Assembly: GCA_037176705.1 (NCBI GenBank)
Contig: CM073885.1
Location: 216,702,290-216,766,289, forward strand
DNA: 64,000 nucleotides
From: Molossus alvarezi
Taxonomy: Eukaryota > Chordata > Mammalia > Chiroptera > Molossidae
Reading direction: 5' to 3'
This document shows positions 50,488-61,480 of the stretch, piece by piece. Under the pieces are notes generated by a model that made no database searches, had not been told where the DNA came from, and saw nothing but the letters and a program-made list of their open reading frames with translations. The translations under genes were made by a program, and so were the position numbers. The number at the start of each line of letters is the position of its first letter. Within the stretch, counting starts at the first letter, position 1.

Positions 50488-52159
50488 ATTTTATATTATG
50501 CTTCAAAACCATAGTGTCAGACAGGAGAATATATTATGACATGGAAACATGTATTAATCCATTGTTCATTTATATTACCTAAGTGGCACAACTAAATATG
50601 GCGAACAGTTTGGAAAGGGAAAGAAAAAGAGGAGTGGAGAAAGAAGGGGCTAGAGAAGAAAGATAAAGGAAGGTAGAAACAAAAACAGTGTTAAGGCTTT
50701 CCACAGTATCTGGCATTTCAGATTGAGAGAAAACAGTGACTGTCACCAGAGGAAATCATTGCACATTGCTTTCCAGAAATGAATAGAATAAAGTTGTGAC
50801 GCCCGACCTAGTGTTTTGAGAAAACATTTTAAATTATTTGGATGTCTTTTCTTCTAACTTTTAAAGATACTCAAAAATCAAAGAGGTTCTCAAGGGAGAT
50901 CCCTAATGAAATGTAGAATTTGTAAATATGAAACTGAGAATAAAACTTCTATTGGCATAAATTACAGCCCTCTTGTTCTGCACAGCACATGTACTGTAAT
51001 TAGCTAATTAGAAATTTGGATAATAAGTCACCAGCAATCATCAATTTAAATTGGATGCAGGAGACCGGCATTGGCTCCGTACGGTTCTGTGACAGTCAAG
51101 CCATGGTGGAAGAATTTCCAGGCTGACTAAGTATCACATCTGGGTGAAACATGTCTGCTCCTTCCTTTTTCTTTTATTTAACAAATATTGCATGGAACCA
51201 AGGAATGTCAAGGCTGAACTCTCTAATACAGATGTAGAACACATGCATTAATGCTAGCTCAAAGCAAGACGTGGGAGGCACTGTTGTGGTTTGGCAGTAA
51301 CAATCGTCCATTTTCATTAATTTGTGGTTTGAAGATACTACCACATTCAGGAAAGGGGCCTGTCTTTTGGGTGACTTGTGTGTTAAAAGCTAAGTCCTAA
51401 AAGCCAAAGAGTAGGAAAAAAACACATGTTTGGAGATCATGCTAAACTTCCAATATTTCAAACTGAGAACAATTCAGTCATAGTAAAAACACCAATTCTG
51501 TAAAACAAAAAAAAAAAAACTCTTTGCAGAGAATGTCTATTAAGTACTTTCCTCATTTTTACTTGCTCTTATTTGTTAGAAAACGTGCAACCGGCTCTTG
51601 GCTTTTCAAGTCCTGTAGGCTTAGAAGATAAGCCAAGTGAAAGAATCTCACACCGCAGAAGCCAATCTCTCTTCCCTGCCTCACAAACAATCCAGGTGAT
51701 GGAAGATACTCCAACTACCCAGAGAGCTGTTAGCTTATCCTTCATTTCCTAGTTATTTTACATTTCATAAGTTAGATGGCATGCAACCCAAACACTCTAA
51801 GTTCTAAGTTATTTTCCCAACTGATTATTGCAAGGGTGACCTAAAAACATAATGAATTCAGCTTCTGAATGGTATTGCTTTAAGTCAGCTCTGAATCTAC
51901 GCAGTTACTTGGCATTATAGAAAGTTAAACCTGCTCTCAATGTTCACGTCATCATCTATTTGAATAATATTTCATCTATTCTTTCAAGGCAAAATAAAAG
52001 ACAGCCTACATCTACAGTAGAGAGGGAAGTTTGCCCTGAAATGACAATTTTTGGCTAGCACTGACCACAAAAATCATAGGGTTTGGAGGTGGAAGATAAT
52101 TTTTTATTTTCTAGAGGGGGATACACAGTTTGTAATTTTCCCAAGAAAGGGAGCTTATT
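50488..52159. other. No gene recognised
   Basis: About 1.7 kb without recognised repeats. It is less AT-rich and less repetitive than the neighbouring DNA (for example 51055-51130 and 51590-51720). It could hold non-coding regulatory sequence, but nothing in the bases shows this directly. Confidence 0.4.
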
Positions 52160-52395
52160 AAAGGTGGCAATTAGACCCGGCTGGTGTGGCTCAGTAGTTG
52201 AGCATCGGCTCATGCAACAAGAGGTCACTCCTCCGATTCCTGATCAGAGCACATACCCAGGTTGTGGGCCTGATCCCCAGTGGGGGGCGTGCAGGAGGTG
52301 GCCAATCTCATCGATGTTTCTACCACTCTCTTCTTCTCCGTTCTCTCTCTAAAATCAATAAAGAAAAAAAAAAAAGAAAAAAAGGTGGTAATTAG
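52160..52395 (+). mobile_element. Ves SINE, plain-tail type
   Basis: The element is about 52175-52380. Head CCCGGCTGGTGTGGCTCAGT, a GATCCCCAGTGGGGGGCGTG middle, and tail CTCTCTAAAATCAATAAAG plus A run, the classic Ves end. Duplications aaaggtggcaattag and aaaggtggtaattag (52160-52174 and 52381-52395) differ at one base. Confidence 0.95.
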
Positions 52396-52799
52396 GCCGG
52401 TGTCCAGCACCATTCTGCCATGGGCTGCTTCCCATCTGCACAGCTCTAGCCACACTGGACTAGTGTGGCATCAGGAGAGTCCATCACAAAAAGCCTGGAC
52501 CTTCAGGAAGGAATAAGCACTAATTACCTACAGTTACTAATGTATTTTTTCCTGTTACTCTACTGTGTTTCCAAACTCATAAACTCTTATAAACTCTTAT
52601 GGTACAGGTATGATTTTATTAGAACACTTAGAGATGTTCAGAGGAATAGATGTCCCTGAACCTGTAGCCATTCATGCTACTCCTATCATGTTTGTGCTCA
52701 CATTCTCTCTCTCCAATGATAAACATGTGACACCCAACTCGACTCTCCTGTGTGTGTGTATCTGGGTAATTTGCATACATTTTCTAGGGTGAACCCATG
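52396..52799. other. No gene recognised
   Basis: No supported feature. Confidence 0.4.
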
Positions 52800-53280
52800 T
52801 GTTAGGTAGAATAGTGTTCTCCAAAGAAGTTCACAACCTAATCTCTAGAACCTGAGAATATGTGGTAACATGGCAAGGGGAAGCTAAGGTTACTGACAAA
52901 ATTAAGTTTGCCGATCAGCTGGCTTTGAGATGGGGAGATTCTCCTAGATTATCTGGGTGGGCCCGGTGTAATCATAAGGGTCCTTATAAGTAAGAGAGGG
53001 GGCAGAAGAAGGGGAACCTGAGATATGGCAGCATGAGAAAGACACATGGCTAGAGGGGTGGCAAGCCAAGGAACACATGTAGCCTCTAGAGGCTAGAGAT
53101 GCAAGGAAACAGATTCTTGAAACTCCATAACCAATGTAGCTCTCTCAACACCTTCCTTTTACAACCTAGTAAGACACATTTCAGGCTTCTGATCTCCAGA
53201 ATTTTAGGATAATGAATTTGTGGTTGTTTTAAGTTACTAAGTTTGTGATAATTTGTTACAGCATTATAGGAAACTAATAT
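52800..53280 (+). mobile_element. Solo MLT1-like LTR (MaLR)
   Basis: It opens TGTTAGGTAGAATAGTGTTC. It then has AATCATAAGGGTCCTTATAA, ACACATGGCTAGAGGGG-type middle, GGCTTCTGATCTCCAGAATT and an end TTGTTACAGCATTATAGGAA with ACTAATAT. This order is characteristic of MLT1 LTRs of the mammalian MaLR class. It is a lone, old LTR with no internal genes. Confidence 0.9.
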
Positions 53281-54382
53281 GGCCTGTACAGAAACAGGCA
53301 AAATCAGAGTGGATCAAAGATGTTAATTATTGGACTTTCTGAAGTCTCCACTGGGAGAGAATCTGCATCCAAGCTCAATCTTATAGCTGTTGGCAGGATG
53401 AAGTACTTTATTGCGACTGGACTGTGGGCCTCACTTCTTTGCTGGTTGTTGAAGTTCATCTCCACAACCAGATGAATGAGAGAGATCTCTCCAGTTGCCC
53501 CTCCTCTTCTGCTCCCCTCTTCCACTTACAAGAATGCTAAGAATTTATTGAGATGGCAGACATTGGAGAACAGCGAAGGGTGAGTTTAGCTTGAGCAATG
53601 TCAGGTTGGAAGGGTTTTAATCTAGTGAAGAGGATCTGAAAGTAGTACTCTGGAACTCAGGGAGGGGGTCTGAGCTGGAAGACCTAAATGTGGGTAAGAT
53701 TTCTATGGGAGATTGTTGAATCACAGAAGCTAAGTTAACAAAATCTTATAAGAAAGAGGACTTGATTAAAAGTGACAGACTGAAAAAAGATAGGTGGATA
53801 GAGTTGAAGTGAAAAATGCTTCTGCATCTAATAACCTTTTCCCTCATATTTTGCCATAAATTATGAATTTTTAAAAACGGTTTCATTTCACAGTGAAGCA
53901 TGATAAATATTGCCCTATGTGGTTAGGCAACAGGCCCGGAGCCACATGCAGGCCCAGTACAGGGGCAGCAGCTGCCTTGGCATGCAATTCTTCCAAACGG
54001 GGTGCAAAATCTGCTTATGAAAGATCAGTTGGAATTCTCTAAACATTTGCTTATCTGAATTAGCTGTCGTAGGGTACTTAGACAAACACTTATCACTGTC
54101 CTCTTCACCCCAATTACCAATTGACCTGTAATTCCTTGGGGATGTAATAAGAACAAAATAGGATAATACTATGAAAAATCCAAAATGTGTAAAAAGTCAA
54201 AGATTTTCATTTTTTTCTGAAAAGGAGCATCAAATGGAATTGTTAACTCTGGTTTCTAGTATCAGGTATGTTAATGAAAGATGTTATTACATGATTCCAG
54301 GAGCCTCTAGACCTGTTGGCTCATGAGATTTTAGTTTAAAAATATAGTTACTTATTATCAAGGGAAAAGTAAAAGGATCTAT
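53281..54382. other. No gene recognised
   Basis: About 1.1 kb. A purine-rich segment at 53560-53830 may be an ancient unnamed repeat. No exon-like frame recognised. Confidence 0.4.
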
Positions 54383-54397
54383 AAAAAATAAAGCTGA

Positions 54398-55228
54398 GGA
54401 AAAAAAAATGGCGGCGGAGTGAACGGAGCTACAAAGACCTTCTCCCAGAACCAAACTGGAATTACAACTATAACACAGACAAATCGACGGGAAAAACCAA
54501 CAGAAAAGCAGCTTGCGAGGACCATACAACGAGGGACACCGACTCGATCCCGGTAGGCTTGCGAAGGCGCGAGACGGGGCTGGGAGCCCACGGTCGGCAG
54601 CTCGGCCGGCAGCTCGGCAGCGGCCTCAGCTGGGAGCAGCGCCCGCGGGTCACACTCCCAGGCGGCTCCACAGCGCAGCCGGGACAGAGGCTAAAACAGC
54701 CACAGCCACTCACCTTGGGCTCCGGCAGAGGGAGGGCAGACTGGACTGGAACTGTGTCAGGACACTCGGGGTTTGGAGGGCGCTCAGAGCTTTGGCTGAG
54801 TGCAGCCACTCAGGACGGTGGCCACATTGCTCCTTCCCAGGGCTCTGAGGAGAGGCAGCAGCCCCTCCCTCGGAGATCCAACCCCACCCTGTGGGCCATT
54901 GAAGTGCTAATTGAGGCTCACTAACAACCAGCATCTGCCCCACCCTCATGAAAGCCCCTTGGCTGAGCACAAGAGGGAGTTTTTCAATCAACTGACAACC
55001 CAAAACTCATCAACTAACCTAGACTGCTAGCCTCCAGGCAAAAAGCTAGAGGATAACATTACGTTTCCTGGGCTGGCAACTTTAACCAGGAAAGTAAGAC
55101 TTGACAGTGGTGTTCAACGTGGGTCCTCCCTCGCTCATCTAAACACAGGAGAGGGAGCCACAAACAGCAGAACACCAACACCCACAGGGAGAACTTGACA
55201 GGCTCCAAAGCCCTCAGTGATAGCCAAA
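54398..55228 (+). promoter_or_regulatory. L1-A 5' UTR, internal promoter
   Basis: 831 bp ahead of ORF1. It starts GG followed by nine As and TGGCGGCGG, then a CpG-dense block at about 54480-54690. In L1 elements the 5' UTR drives its own transcription with Pol II, so the copy carries its promoter. The CpG density contrasts with the AT-rich surroundings and suggests that methylation decay has had little time to act. Likely silenced by methylation in somatic cells (family knowledge). Confidence 0.85.
54405..54415 (+). promoter_or_regulatory. YY1-like site at the L1-A 5' end
   Basis: AAAATGGCGGC at +8 to +18 of the element matches the YY1 core (AAnATGGCG). In human L1 a YY1 site in a similar position sets the start site. 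The decayed L1-C 5' end has AAAATGGTGGC at the same place. Confidence 0.65.
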
Positions 55229-56110
55229 ATGGTGAAACACAGAAACAGAAGCCAAATGAAAGAGCAAGACACCTCCACCGAAGATGAGATCAATGTGGAG
55301 CAATTAGGCATGTTAACAGAGCTAGAATTCAGAGCCATGATCTTGAGGAAGCTGAACAGCATGAGTAAGGACATAGAGACACTGAAAATAAGCCAAATGG
55401 AAATTAAAAACCAACAAGAAGAGATAAAAAATGACATATCTGAAATGAAAAACACATTGGAAGGTTTAAAAAGCAGAGTAGGGGAAGCTGAGGACCGGAT
55501 CAGTGAATTAGAAGACAGGGTAGAAAAAATCAACCAATCAGAAAAACAAAAGGAAAAAACTATTAAAAAACAGGAAGACAGCTTAAGAGAACTATGGGAC
55601 AACTGGAAACGTAATAATATTCGCATCATAGGAGTCCCCGAAGAAGAAGAAAAAGAGCAAGGGATAGAGAATATATTCAAAAAAATAGTGACAGAAAACT
55701 TCCCTAATTTGGTGAAGGAAGAAGGCATTCAAGTTCAAGAAGCACAGAGAGTCCCAAGTAAGAAGAACCCAAACAGGCCCACACCAAGACACATAGTAAT
55801 TAAAATGCCACAAATTAAAGACAAAGAGAGAATCCTAAAAGCAGCAAGAGATAAGCAACAGATTACCTACAAAGGGAACCCCATAAGGCTCTCAGCTGAC
55901 TTCTCACAAGAAACACTACAGGCCAGAAGAGAATGGCATGAAGTAATCAAAGTCATGAAAAACAAGAATATGAATCCAAGACTACTCTACCCAGCAAGGC
56001 TATCATTCAAAATAGAAGATCAAATAAAGAGCTTCCCAGACAAAAAAAGGCTAAGGGAATACATTAGCACCAAACCAGCACTGCAAGAAATGTTAAAAGG
56101 ACTGCTGTAA
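55229..56110 (+). CDS. L1-A ORF1 protein, RNA-binding chaperone
   Basis: 293 residues. The start is ATG at 55229 in a strong context (A at -3, G at +4: CAAAATGG); an open frame runs 12 nt further upstream but has no ATG. The protein binds L1 RNA as a trimer in the cytoplasmic ribonucleoprotein and acts as a nucleic-acid chaperone (family knowledge). In order: a basic N-terminal stretch (MVKHRNRSQMKEQ), a Glu/Lys-rich coiled coil at about 30-120 (ISEMKNTLEGL, ISELEDRVEKI), an RNA-recognition motif from about 129 (NNIRIIGVPE) to about 193 (RPTPRHIVIKM), and a C-terminal domain with RLSADFSQETLQARREWHEV and YPARLSFKIE. It is shorter than the human protein (338), mostly in the N-terminal/coiled-coil part. 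The stop at 56108-56110 lies 45 nt before ORF2. No internal stop or shift. Confidence 0.96.
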   Translation: MVKHRNRSQMKEQDTSTEDEINVEQLGMLTELEFRAMILRKLNSMSKDIETLKISQMEIKNQQEEIKNDISEMKNTLEGLKSRVGEAEDRISELEDRVEKINQSEKQKEKTIKKQEDSLRELWDNWKRNNIRIIGVPEEEEKEQGIENIFKKIVTENFPNLVKEEGIQVQEAQRVPSKKNPNRPTPRHIVIKMPQIKDKERILKAARDKQQITYKGNPIRLSADFSQETLQARREWHEVIKVMKNKNMNPRLLYPARLSFKIEDQIKSFPDKKRLREYISTKPALQEMLKGLL

Positions 56111-56155
56111 TTAGCAGTAGAAATGGGAAGAAAAATAGAACCACACTAAACAAAA

Positions 56156-59100
56156 ATGGCAATAAATAAGTACATATCAATAATCACCTTAAACGTAAAT
56201 GGATTGAATGCTCCCATAAAGAGACACAGAGTAGCTGATTGGATAAGAAAGCATGACTCATCTATATGTTGTTTACAAGAGACCCACCTCTCAACAAAAG
56301 ACTCACATAGGTTGAAAGTGAAGGGATGGAAAAAAATTTTCCAAGCAAATGGAAAGCAAAAAAAAGCTGGGGTAGCAATTCTCATATCTGATAAAATAGA
56401 TTTCAAAATGAAGACCATAACTAGAGACAAAGACGGCCACTACATAATATTGAAAGGATCTATCCAACAGGAAGATATAACCTTGATAAACATATATGCA
56501 CCCAATATAGGAGCACCAAAATATATTAAAAATCTTCTGGAGGACTTCCAAGGAGAAATCGATAGCAATACAATCATAGCAGGGGACTTCAACACCCCGT
56601 TGACAGCACTGGATAGATCCTCTAGGCAAAAAATTAGCAAGGAAACAGAGACTCTAAATGAAGTACTAGACCAAATGGACTTAATAGATATCTACAGAGA
56701 ATTACACCCCAAAACTACAGAATACACATTCTTCTCAAGTGCACATGGGACATTCTCAAAGATAGACCACATGATAGGACACAAACTAAATCTCTACAAG
56801 TTCAAGAAGATTGAAATCATATCAAGCATCTTCTCAGATCACAATGGCATGAAACTAGAAATCAATTGCAACAAGAACATGCAAAGACATTTCAACACAT
56901 GGAGGCTAAATAGCATGTTATTAAACAATGAATGGGTCATCAAGGAGATCAAGGAAGAAATTAAAAACTTCCTGGAAACCAATGAAAATGAACACACAAC
57001 AACACAAAATCTATGGGATGCAGCGAAAGCAGTTCTGAGAGGGAAGTTCATAGCACTACAGGCCTACCTCAAAAAACAAGAAAAATTTCTAATTGACTGT
57101 CTAACCTCACAACTTAAAGAATTAGAAAGCAAACAAAAAGAAAACCCCAGAGCAAGTAGAAGGAAGGAAATAGTAAAGATCAGAGCAGAAATAAATGACA
57201 TAGAGACCAAAAAAACAATTCAAAGGATCAATGAAACAAAGAGCTGGTTTTTCGAAAAGATAAACAAGATTGATGGACCCTTAGCTAGACTCACCAAGAA
57301 ACAAAGAGAGAGAACCCAAATACACAAAATCAGAAATGAAAGAGGAGAAGTAACAACCAACACCACAGAAATACAAAAGATAGTTAACAACTACTATGAA
57401 CAACTATATGGCAACAAATTCGACAATCTAAGCGAAATGGACAAATTTCTAGAAACACACAGTCTCCCAAAACTATTCCCAGAAGAGATAGAAAACTTGA
57501 ACAGACCAATAACAACTAAGGAAATTGAAGAGGTAATCAAGACTCTCCCAGCAAACAAAAGCCCAGGCCCAGATGGCTTCACGGGGGAGTTTTACCGAAC
57601 ATTCAAAAAAGAACTAACACCCATTCTCCTCAAACTATTTCAAAAAATTCAAGAAGAAGGAAGACTTCCAAACACGTTCTATGAGGCCAGCATAATTCTA
57701 ATTCCAAAACCAGAAAAAGACGCTACGAAGAAAGAAAACTACAGGCCAATATCCCTGATGAACATAGACGCCAAAATCCTGAACAAAATATTAGCAAATC
57801 GGATCCAGAAATACATCAAAAAAATTATTCACCATGACCAAGTGGGATTCATTCCAGGGATGCAAGGCTGGTACAATATTCGCAAATCAATAAACGTAAT
57901 ACACCACATAAACAAAATGAAGAATAAAAACCACATGATCATATCAATAGATGCTGAAAAAGCATTCGACAAAATCCAGCATCCATTTCTGATAAAAACG
58001 CTCAGCAATGTAGGAATAGAGGGATCATATCTCGACATAATAAAGGCCATATATGAAAGACCTACAGCCAACATCATACTCAATGGACAGAAACTAAAAA
58101 CATTTCCACTAAGAACAGGAACAAGACAGGGATGTCCACTTTCACCACTCTTATTTAACATTGTACTGGAAGTCTTAGCCACAGCAATCAGACATGAAGA
58201 AAAAATAAAAGGGATCCAAATTGGAAAGGAGGAAGTGAAACTGTCATTATTTGCAGATGACATGATATTGTACATAGAAAACCCTAAAGACTCCATCAAA
58301 AATCTATTAGACTTAATAAATGAATTTGGCAAAGTAGCAGGATACAAAATTAACATCAAGAAATCAACGGCATTCGTGTACACCAATGATGAACTCACAG
58401 AAAGAGAAACTGAAAAAACAATCCCATTTACCATCGCACCAAAAAAATTACGATACCTAGGAATAAACTTAACCAAGGAAGTAAAGGACCTATTTGCAGA
58501 AAACTACAGGTCATTGAAAAAAGAAATAGAGGAAGATATAAAAAAGTGGAAGCACATACCCTGTTCATGGATTGGAAGAATTAACATCATTAAAATGTCC
58601 ATACTGCCCAAAGCAATCTATAGATTCAATGCAATCCCCATCAAAATACCAACGACATATTTCATAGAACTAGAACAAATACTTCAAAAGTTCATATGGA
58701 ACCAAAAAAGACCCCGAATAGCCACAGCAATCTTGAAAAAGAAGAACAAAGTAGGTGGGATCACAATACCAGATATCAGGTTATACTACAAAGCGACTGT
58801 AACCAAAACAGCCTGGTACTGGCACAAGAACCGGCATATAGACCAGTGGAACAGAACTGAAAACCCAGAAATGGACCCAAGGCAATACGCTCAATTAATA
58901 TTTGACAAAGGTGGCAAGAGCATACAGTGGAGTAAAGACAGCCTCTTTAATAAATGGTGTTGGGAAAATTGGACAGCTACATGCAAAAAAATGAAACTAG
59001 ACCATCAACTTACACCATACACCAAAATAAACTCAAAATGGATAAAAGACTTAAATGTGACCCGTGAATCCATAAAAATTCTAGAAGAAAATGTAGGCAA

Positions 59101-59980
59101 CAAAATTTCGGACATCATACGGAGCAGAATTTTCACTGATACATCACCTAAGGCAACAGAAATAAAGGAGAAAATGAACACATGGGACTACATCAAACTA
59201 AAAAGCTTCTGCACAGCAAAAGAAACAATCATCAAAATGGAAAGGCAACCCACTGTATGGGAGAACATCATTGCCAATGATGTATCAGATAAGGGGTTAA
59301 TTTCCAGTATATATAGAGTGCTCATACAACTCTACAAAAGGAAGACAAAGAACCCAATTAAAAAATGGGCAGAGGAGCTGAATAGACACCTCTCCAAACA
59401 GGACATACAAATGGCCAAGAGACATATGAAGAAATGCTCAACATCACTAATCATCAGAGAGATGCAAATTAAAACAACAATGAGGTATCACCTCACACCT
59501 GTCAGAATGGCCGCCATCAACAAATCATCAAACAACAAGTGTTGGCGAGGGTGTGGAGAAAAGGGGACTCTAGTACACTGCTGGTGGGAATGCAGACTGG
59601 TGCAGCCGCTATGGAAAACAATATGGTGCTACCTCAAGAAATTAAAAATTGACCTTCCATTTGACCCAGTGATCCCACTGCTGGGAATATACCCTAAGAA
59701 GCCTGAAACACCAATCAGGAAGAATATATGTACCCCCATGTTCATAGCAGCACTATTTACAATAGCTAAGATCTGGAAACAGCCCAAGTGTCCACCAGTA
59801 GACGAATGGATAAAAAAGCTGTGGTACATATACACAATGGAGTACTATGCAGCGGTAAGAAAGAAAGATCTCTTATCCTTTGAGACGACATGGAGGGACC
59901 TGGAAAGTATTATCCTAAGTGAAAGAAGCCAAGCAGAAAAAGACAAATACCACATGATCTCACTTATATACGGAATATAA
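56156..59980 (+). CDS. L1-A ORF2 protein, endonuclease and reverse transcriptase
   Basis: 1274 residues, the usual L1 length. It nicks target DNA and reverse-transcribes L1 RNA at the nick (target-primed reverse transcription). APE-type endonuclease, residues about 1-239: N13, E42 (QET), Y114 (NIYAPN), D144/N146 (GDFN), D204/H205 (KIDH), D228/H229 (SDHN). Reverse transcriptase, about 498-770: D599 (SIDAEKAFD), [11 protein letters not shown] at 657-667, catalytic FADD at 699-702 (bases 58250-58261). Cys-rich C-terminal motif C1129-X3-C1133-X7-H1141-X4-C1146. All these residues are present. The start at 56156 has A at -3 and G at +4; translation probably depends on reinitiation after ORF1, as in other mammalian L1s. 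No frameshift or stop is seen over 3.8 kb, against dozens in L1-B. Confidence 0.97.
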   Translation: MAINKYISIITLNVNGLNAPIKRHRVADWIRKHDSSICCLQETHLSTKDSHRLKVKGWKKIFQANGKQKKAGVAILISDKIDFKMKTITRDKDGHYIILKGSIQQEDITLINIYAPNIGAPKYIKNLLEDFQGEIDSNTIIAGDFNTPLTALDRSSRQKISKETETLNEVLDQMDLIDIYRELHPKTTEYTFFSSAHGTFSKIDHMIGHKLNLYKFKKIEIISSIFSDHNGMKLEINCNKNMQRHFNTWRLNSMLLNNEWVIKEIKEEIKNFLETNENEHTTTQNLWDAAKAVLRGKFIALQAYLKKQEKFLIDCLTSQLKELESKQKENPRASRRKEIVKIRAEINDIETKKTIQRINETKSWFFEKINKIDGPLARLTKKQRERTQIHKIRNERGEVTTNTTEIQKIVNNYYEQLYGNKFDNLSEMDKFLETHSLPKLFPEEIENLNRPITTKEIEEVIKTLPANKSPGPDGFTGEFYRTFKKELTPILLKLFQKIQEEGRLPNTFYEASIILIPKPEKDATKKENYRPISLMNIDAKILNKILANRIQKYIKKIIHHDQVGFIPGMQGWYNIRKSINVIHHINKMKNKNHMIISIDAEKAFDKIQHPFLIKTLSNVGIEGSYLDIIKAIYERPTANIILNGQKLKTFPLRTGTRQGCPLSPLLFNIVLEVLATAIRHEEKIKGIQIGKEEVKLSLFADDMILYIENPKDSIKNLLDLINEFGKVAGYKINIKKSTAFVYTNDELTERETEKTIPFTIAPKKLRYLGINLTKEVKDLFAENYRSLKKEIEEDIKKWKHIPCSWIGRINIIKMSILPKAIYRFNAIPIKIPTTYFIELEQILQKFIWNQKRPRIATAILKKKNKVGGITIPDIRLYYKATVTKTAWYWHKNRHIDQWNRTENPEMDPRQYAQLIFDKGGKSIQWSKDSLFNKWCWENWTATCKKMKLDHQLTPYTKINSKWIKDLNVTRESIKILEENVGNKISDIIRSRIFTDTSPKATEIKEKMNTWDYIKLKSFCTAKETIIKMERQPTVWENIIANDVSDKGLISSIYRVLIQLYKRKTKNPIKKWAEELNRHLSKQDIQMAKRHMKKCSTSLIIREMQIKTTMRYHLTPVRMAAINKSSNNKCWRGCGEKGTLVHCWWECRLVQPLWKTIWCYLKKLKIDLPFDPVIPLLGIYPKKPETPIRKNICTPMFIAALFTIAKIWKQPKCPPVDEWIKKLWYIYTMEYYAAVRKKDLLSFETTWRDLESIILSERSQAEKDKYHMISLIYGI

Positions 59981-60240
59981 TGAACATAACAGTCTGAGGA
60001 ATACAGTAGACCCAGACACATGGAAGTAGGACACAGACTGACATCCCTCAGAAGAGGGGATGGGGGGTGGGGGGGTGGGAAGAGATAAACCACAGAACTT
60101 ATATGCATGTATGCATGACCAATGGACATGGACAACTAAGCCGGGGACAGGGTGGAGGTGGGGTGGGGTGGGGGGTGTCAATGGGGTAAAAAGGTAAAAT
60201 GTCTGTAACAAAAAAATAAATAAAAATTCATTGAAAAAAA
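59981..60240 (+). other. L1-A 3' UTR with two G-quadruplex motifs
   Basis: The 3' UTR has two plus-strand G-rich tracts. The first, 60056-60079, has runs of 4, 6, 7 and 3 Gs with 1-2 nt loops. The second, 60143-60175, includes runs of 4, 3, 4, 4 and 6 Gs. Both fit the G-quadruplex pattern. Similar G tracts occur at the same place in L1-B and in the copy at 33559. Confidence 0.85.
60215..60224 (+). terminator. L1-A polyadenylation signals
   Basis: Two overlapping AATAAA hexamers (60215-60220 and 60219-60224) lie about 10-20 nt upstream of the A25 tail (60234-60258, the last six As possibly belonging to the target duplication). Confidence 0.85.
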
Positions 60241-60267
60241 AAAAAAAAAAAAAAAAAATAAAGCTGA

Positions 60268-61149
60268 TAATCTCACCATTACCCTTTCATTTTTATCCCC
60301 AATCAGGCAATTAATGCTAACAGCCTATGATGTATCATTTTGCATTATTTTTATAGTAATAACATGATACATAAAATTATAGACAAGACACATTTTGTTT
60401 GTTTTTATAAAATCTGGCATCACAATAAGCACCTTACCCTGTAACTGGCTTTTCTCACTTGACAAAGATATATTGAAAAATCCCTCAGTCCAATAGCTAT
60501 AGACCTAACAAATTTATCTTCTAATTGCTACATAATAGTCCCAAGTGTGGACATAGTATAATGCATTCAACCTCTTCCCTTATTGATGGACATTAGAGGT
60601 ATTAAAACTTTATCTTAGAATTCACATGATGCAAAAATCAATATCTCATATACATATTAAAGCATCCTGTACTATCTAATGCTTCACATATCTTCCTCAT
60701 ATTACATTGTAACATGAAATTGTTTCCTTTTAAATCTATTAGAAATTAATATTTGTCTGATTATTCATGGGAACTACAAAAAAAAAAACAAAAAAAAAAA
60801 CAAACCCTGCTTCTCAGCTAATTTCCTTGGTTCTTTTTCTTTAGTGAACAGGGATTGAAGAAGAACAGAACTTCTGCATGTTCCCCCCATCAAACCTATT
60901 AATCCCTGTGTCTAGACCCAAAAATGCTGCTTTGCTCTTGTCCTACAGGATGAAACATCCATCTTCCCAATCAAGAGCAAACTCTCTGGTTCTGTGCTGG
61001 ATGCCACCGCCTACTCAAGGCATTGTTCTAGTCCTCCCTTGATTACTCTGTCATCACTTTTCCTTCTCTAGTGGGTTTCCCCATCATCCACTTCCAAACA
61101 GACTAGCCCACATCCCGTGACCTGTCTTTACTCTCTAGCCACCGGCCCT
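60268..61149. other. No gene recognised
   Basis: AT-rich DNA with an A-rich run at 60779-60804. No supported feature. Confidence 0.4.
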
Positions 61150-61480
61150 TTCTCTACTCTCTGTTACAGCAACTCCTCTAACAGGTGGTAGAGTTGACTA
61201 CACTCATCCCGTCTTCTTCCTCTTTTCTTGGTCCCATTCCATTCAGACTTTCATCCTCACCTCTCTCAGAACAGTTCGCAACGAAGTCACGAAAACTTCC
61301 GTTTTGCCAAATCTAGTGAACATGCGTTGGTCCTCCTGTTAACCTACCAGCAGCATGTAGCCGAGTCGGTCACTCTTCCCTTCTTTAAACAATTCCTTTA
61401 CTTCTCCTCCAGTTTACCATCTCTCTCCAGTTTCCTCCTGTTTCACTCAGTGTCCTTTATTGTTTTTCCACCCTAGTGAG
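61150..61480 (+). repeat. L2 LINE coding-region remnant
   Basis: The order TCCTCACCTCTCTCAGAACA, TTTTGCCAAATCTAGTGAAC and CTCCTGTTAACCTACCAGCA resembles the reverse transcriptase part of L2 (ACCTCCTxxTTGCCAAATCxAATGG type). It is highly diverged with no open frame. Confidence 0.55.

Larger units (their letters stand above)
54383..60267 (+). mobile_element. L1-A: full-length LINE-1 with both ORFs intact
   Basis: The element is 54398-60252, about 5855 bp, between identical 15-bp duplications aaaaaataaagctga (54383-54397 and 60253-60267; the A-rich start makes the 3' edge slightly ambiguous). Order: CpG-rich 5' UTR, ORF1 (293 codons), a 45-nt spacer, ORF2 (1274 codons), G-rich 3' UTR, polyadenylation signals and an A25 tail. 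The insertion joint on the bottom strand reads TTTTTT/AT, close to the L1 endonuclease preference. Intact frames, identical duplications and preserved CpGs all point to a recent insertion. Present activity is an inference. Confidence 0.97.

Noticed and set aside
54559..54924. 121-codon plus-strand frame in the L1-A 5' UTR
   Set aside because: GC-rich, stop-poor stretch of the UTR upstream of the genuine ORF1 start; no matching family and a different frame from its neighbours.
55135..55728. 197-codon minus-strand frame over L1-A ORF1
   Set aside because: It is the antisense shadow of the A/G-rich ORF1 coding strand, which yields few stops in reverse (Ser/Phe-rich product). No family motif.
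57829..58476. 215-codon minus-strand frame over L1-A ORF2
   Set aside because: Antisense shadow of the reverse transcriptase region; a similar one occurs opposite the same region of L1-B.
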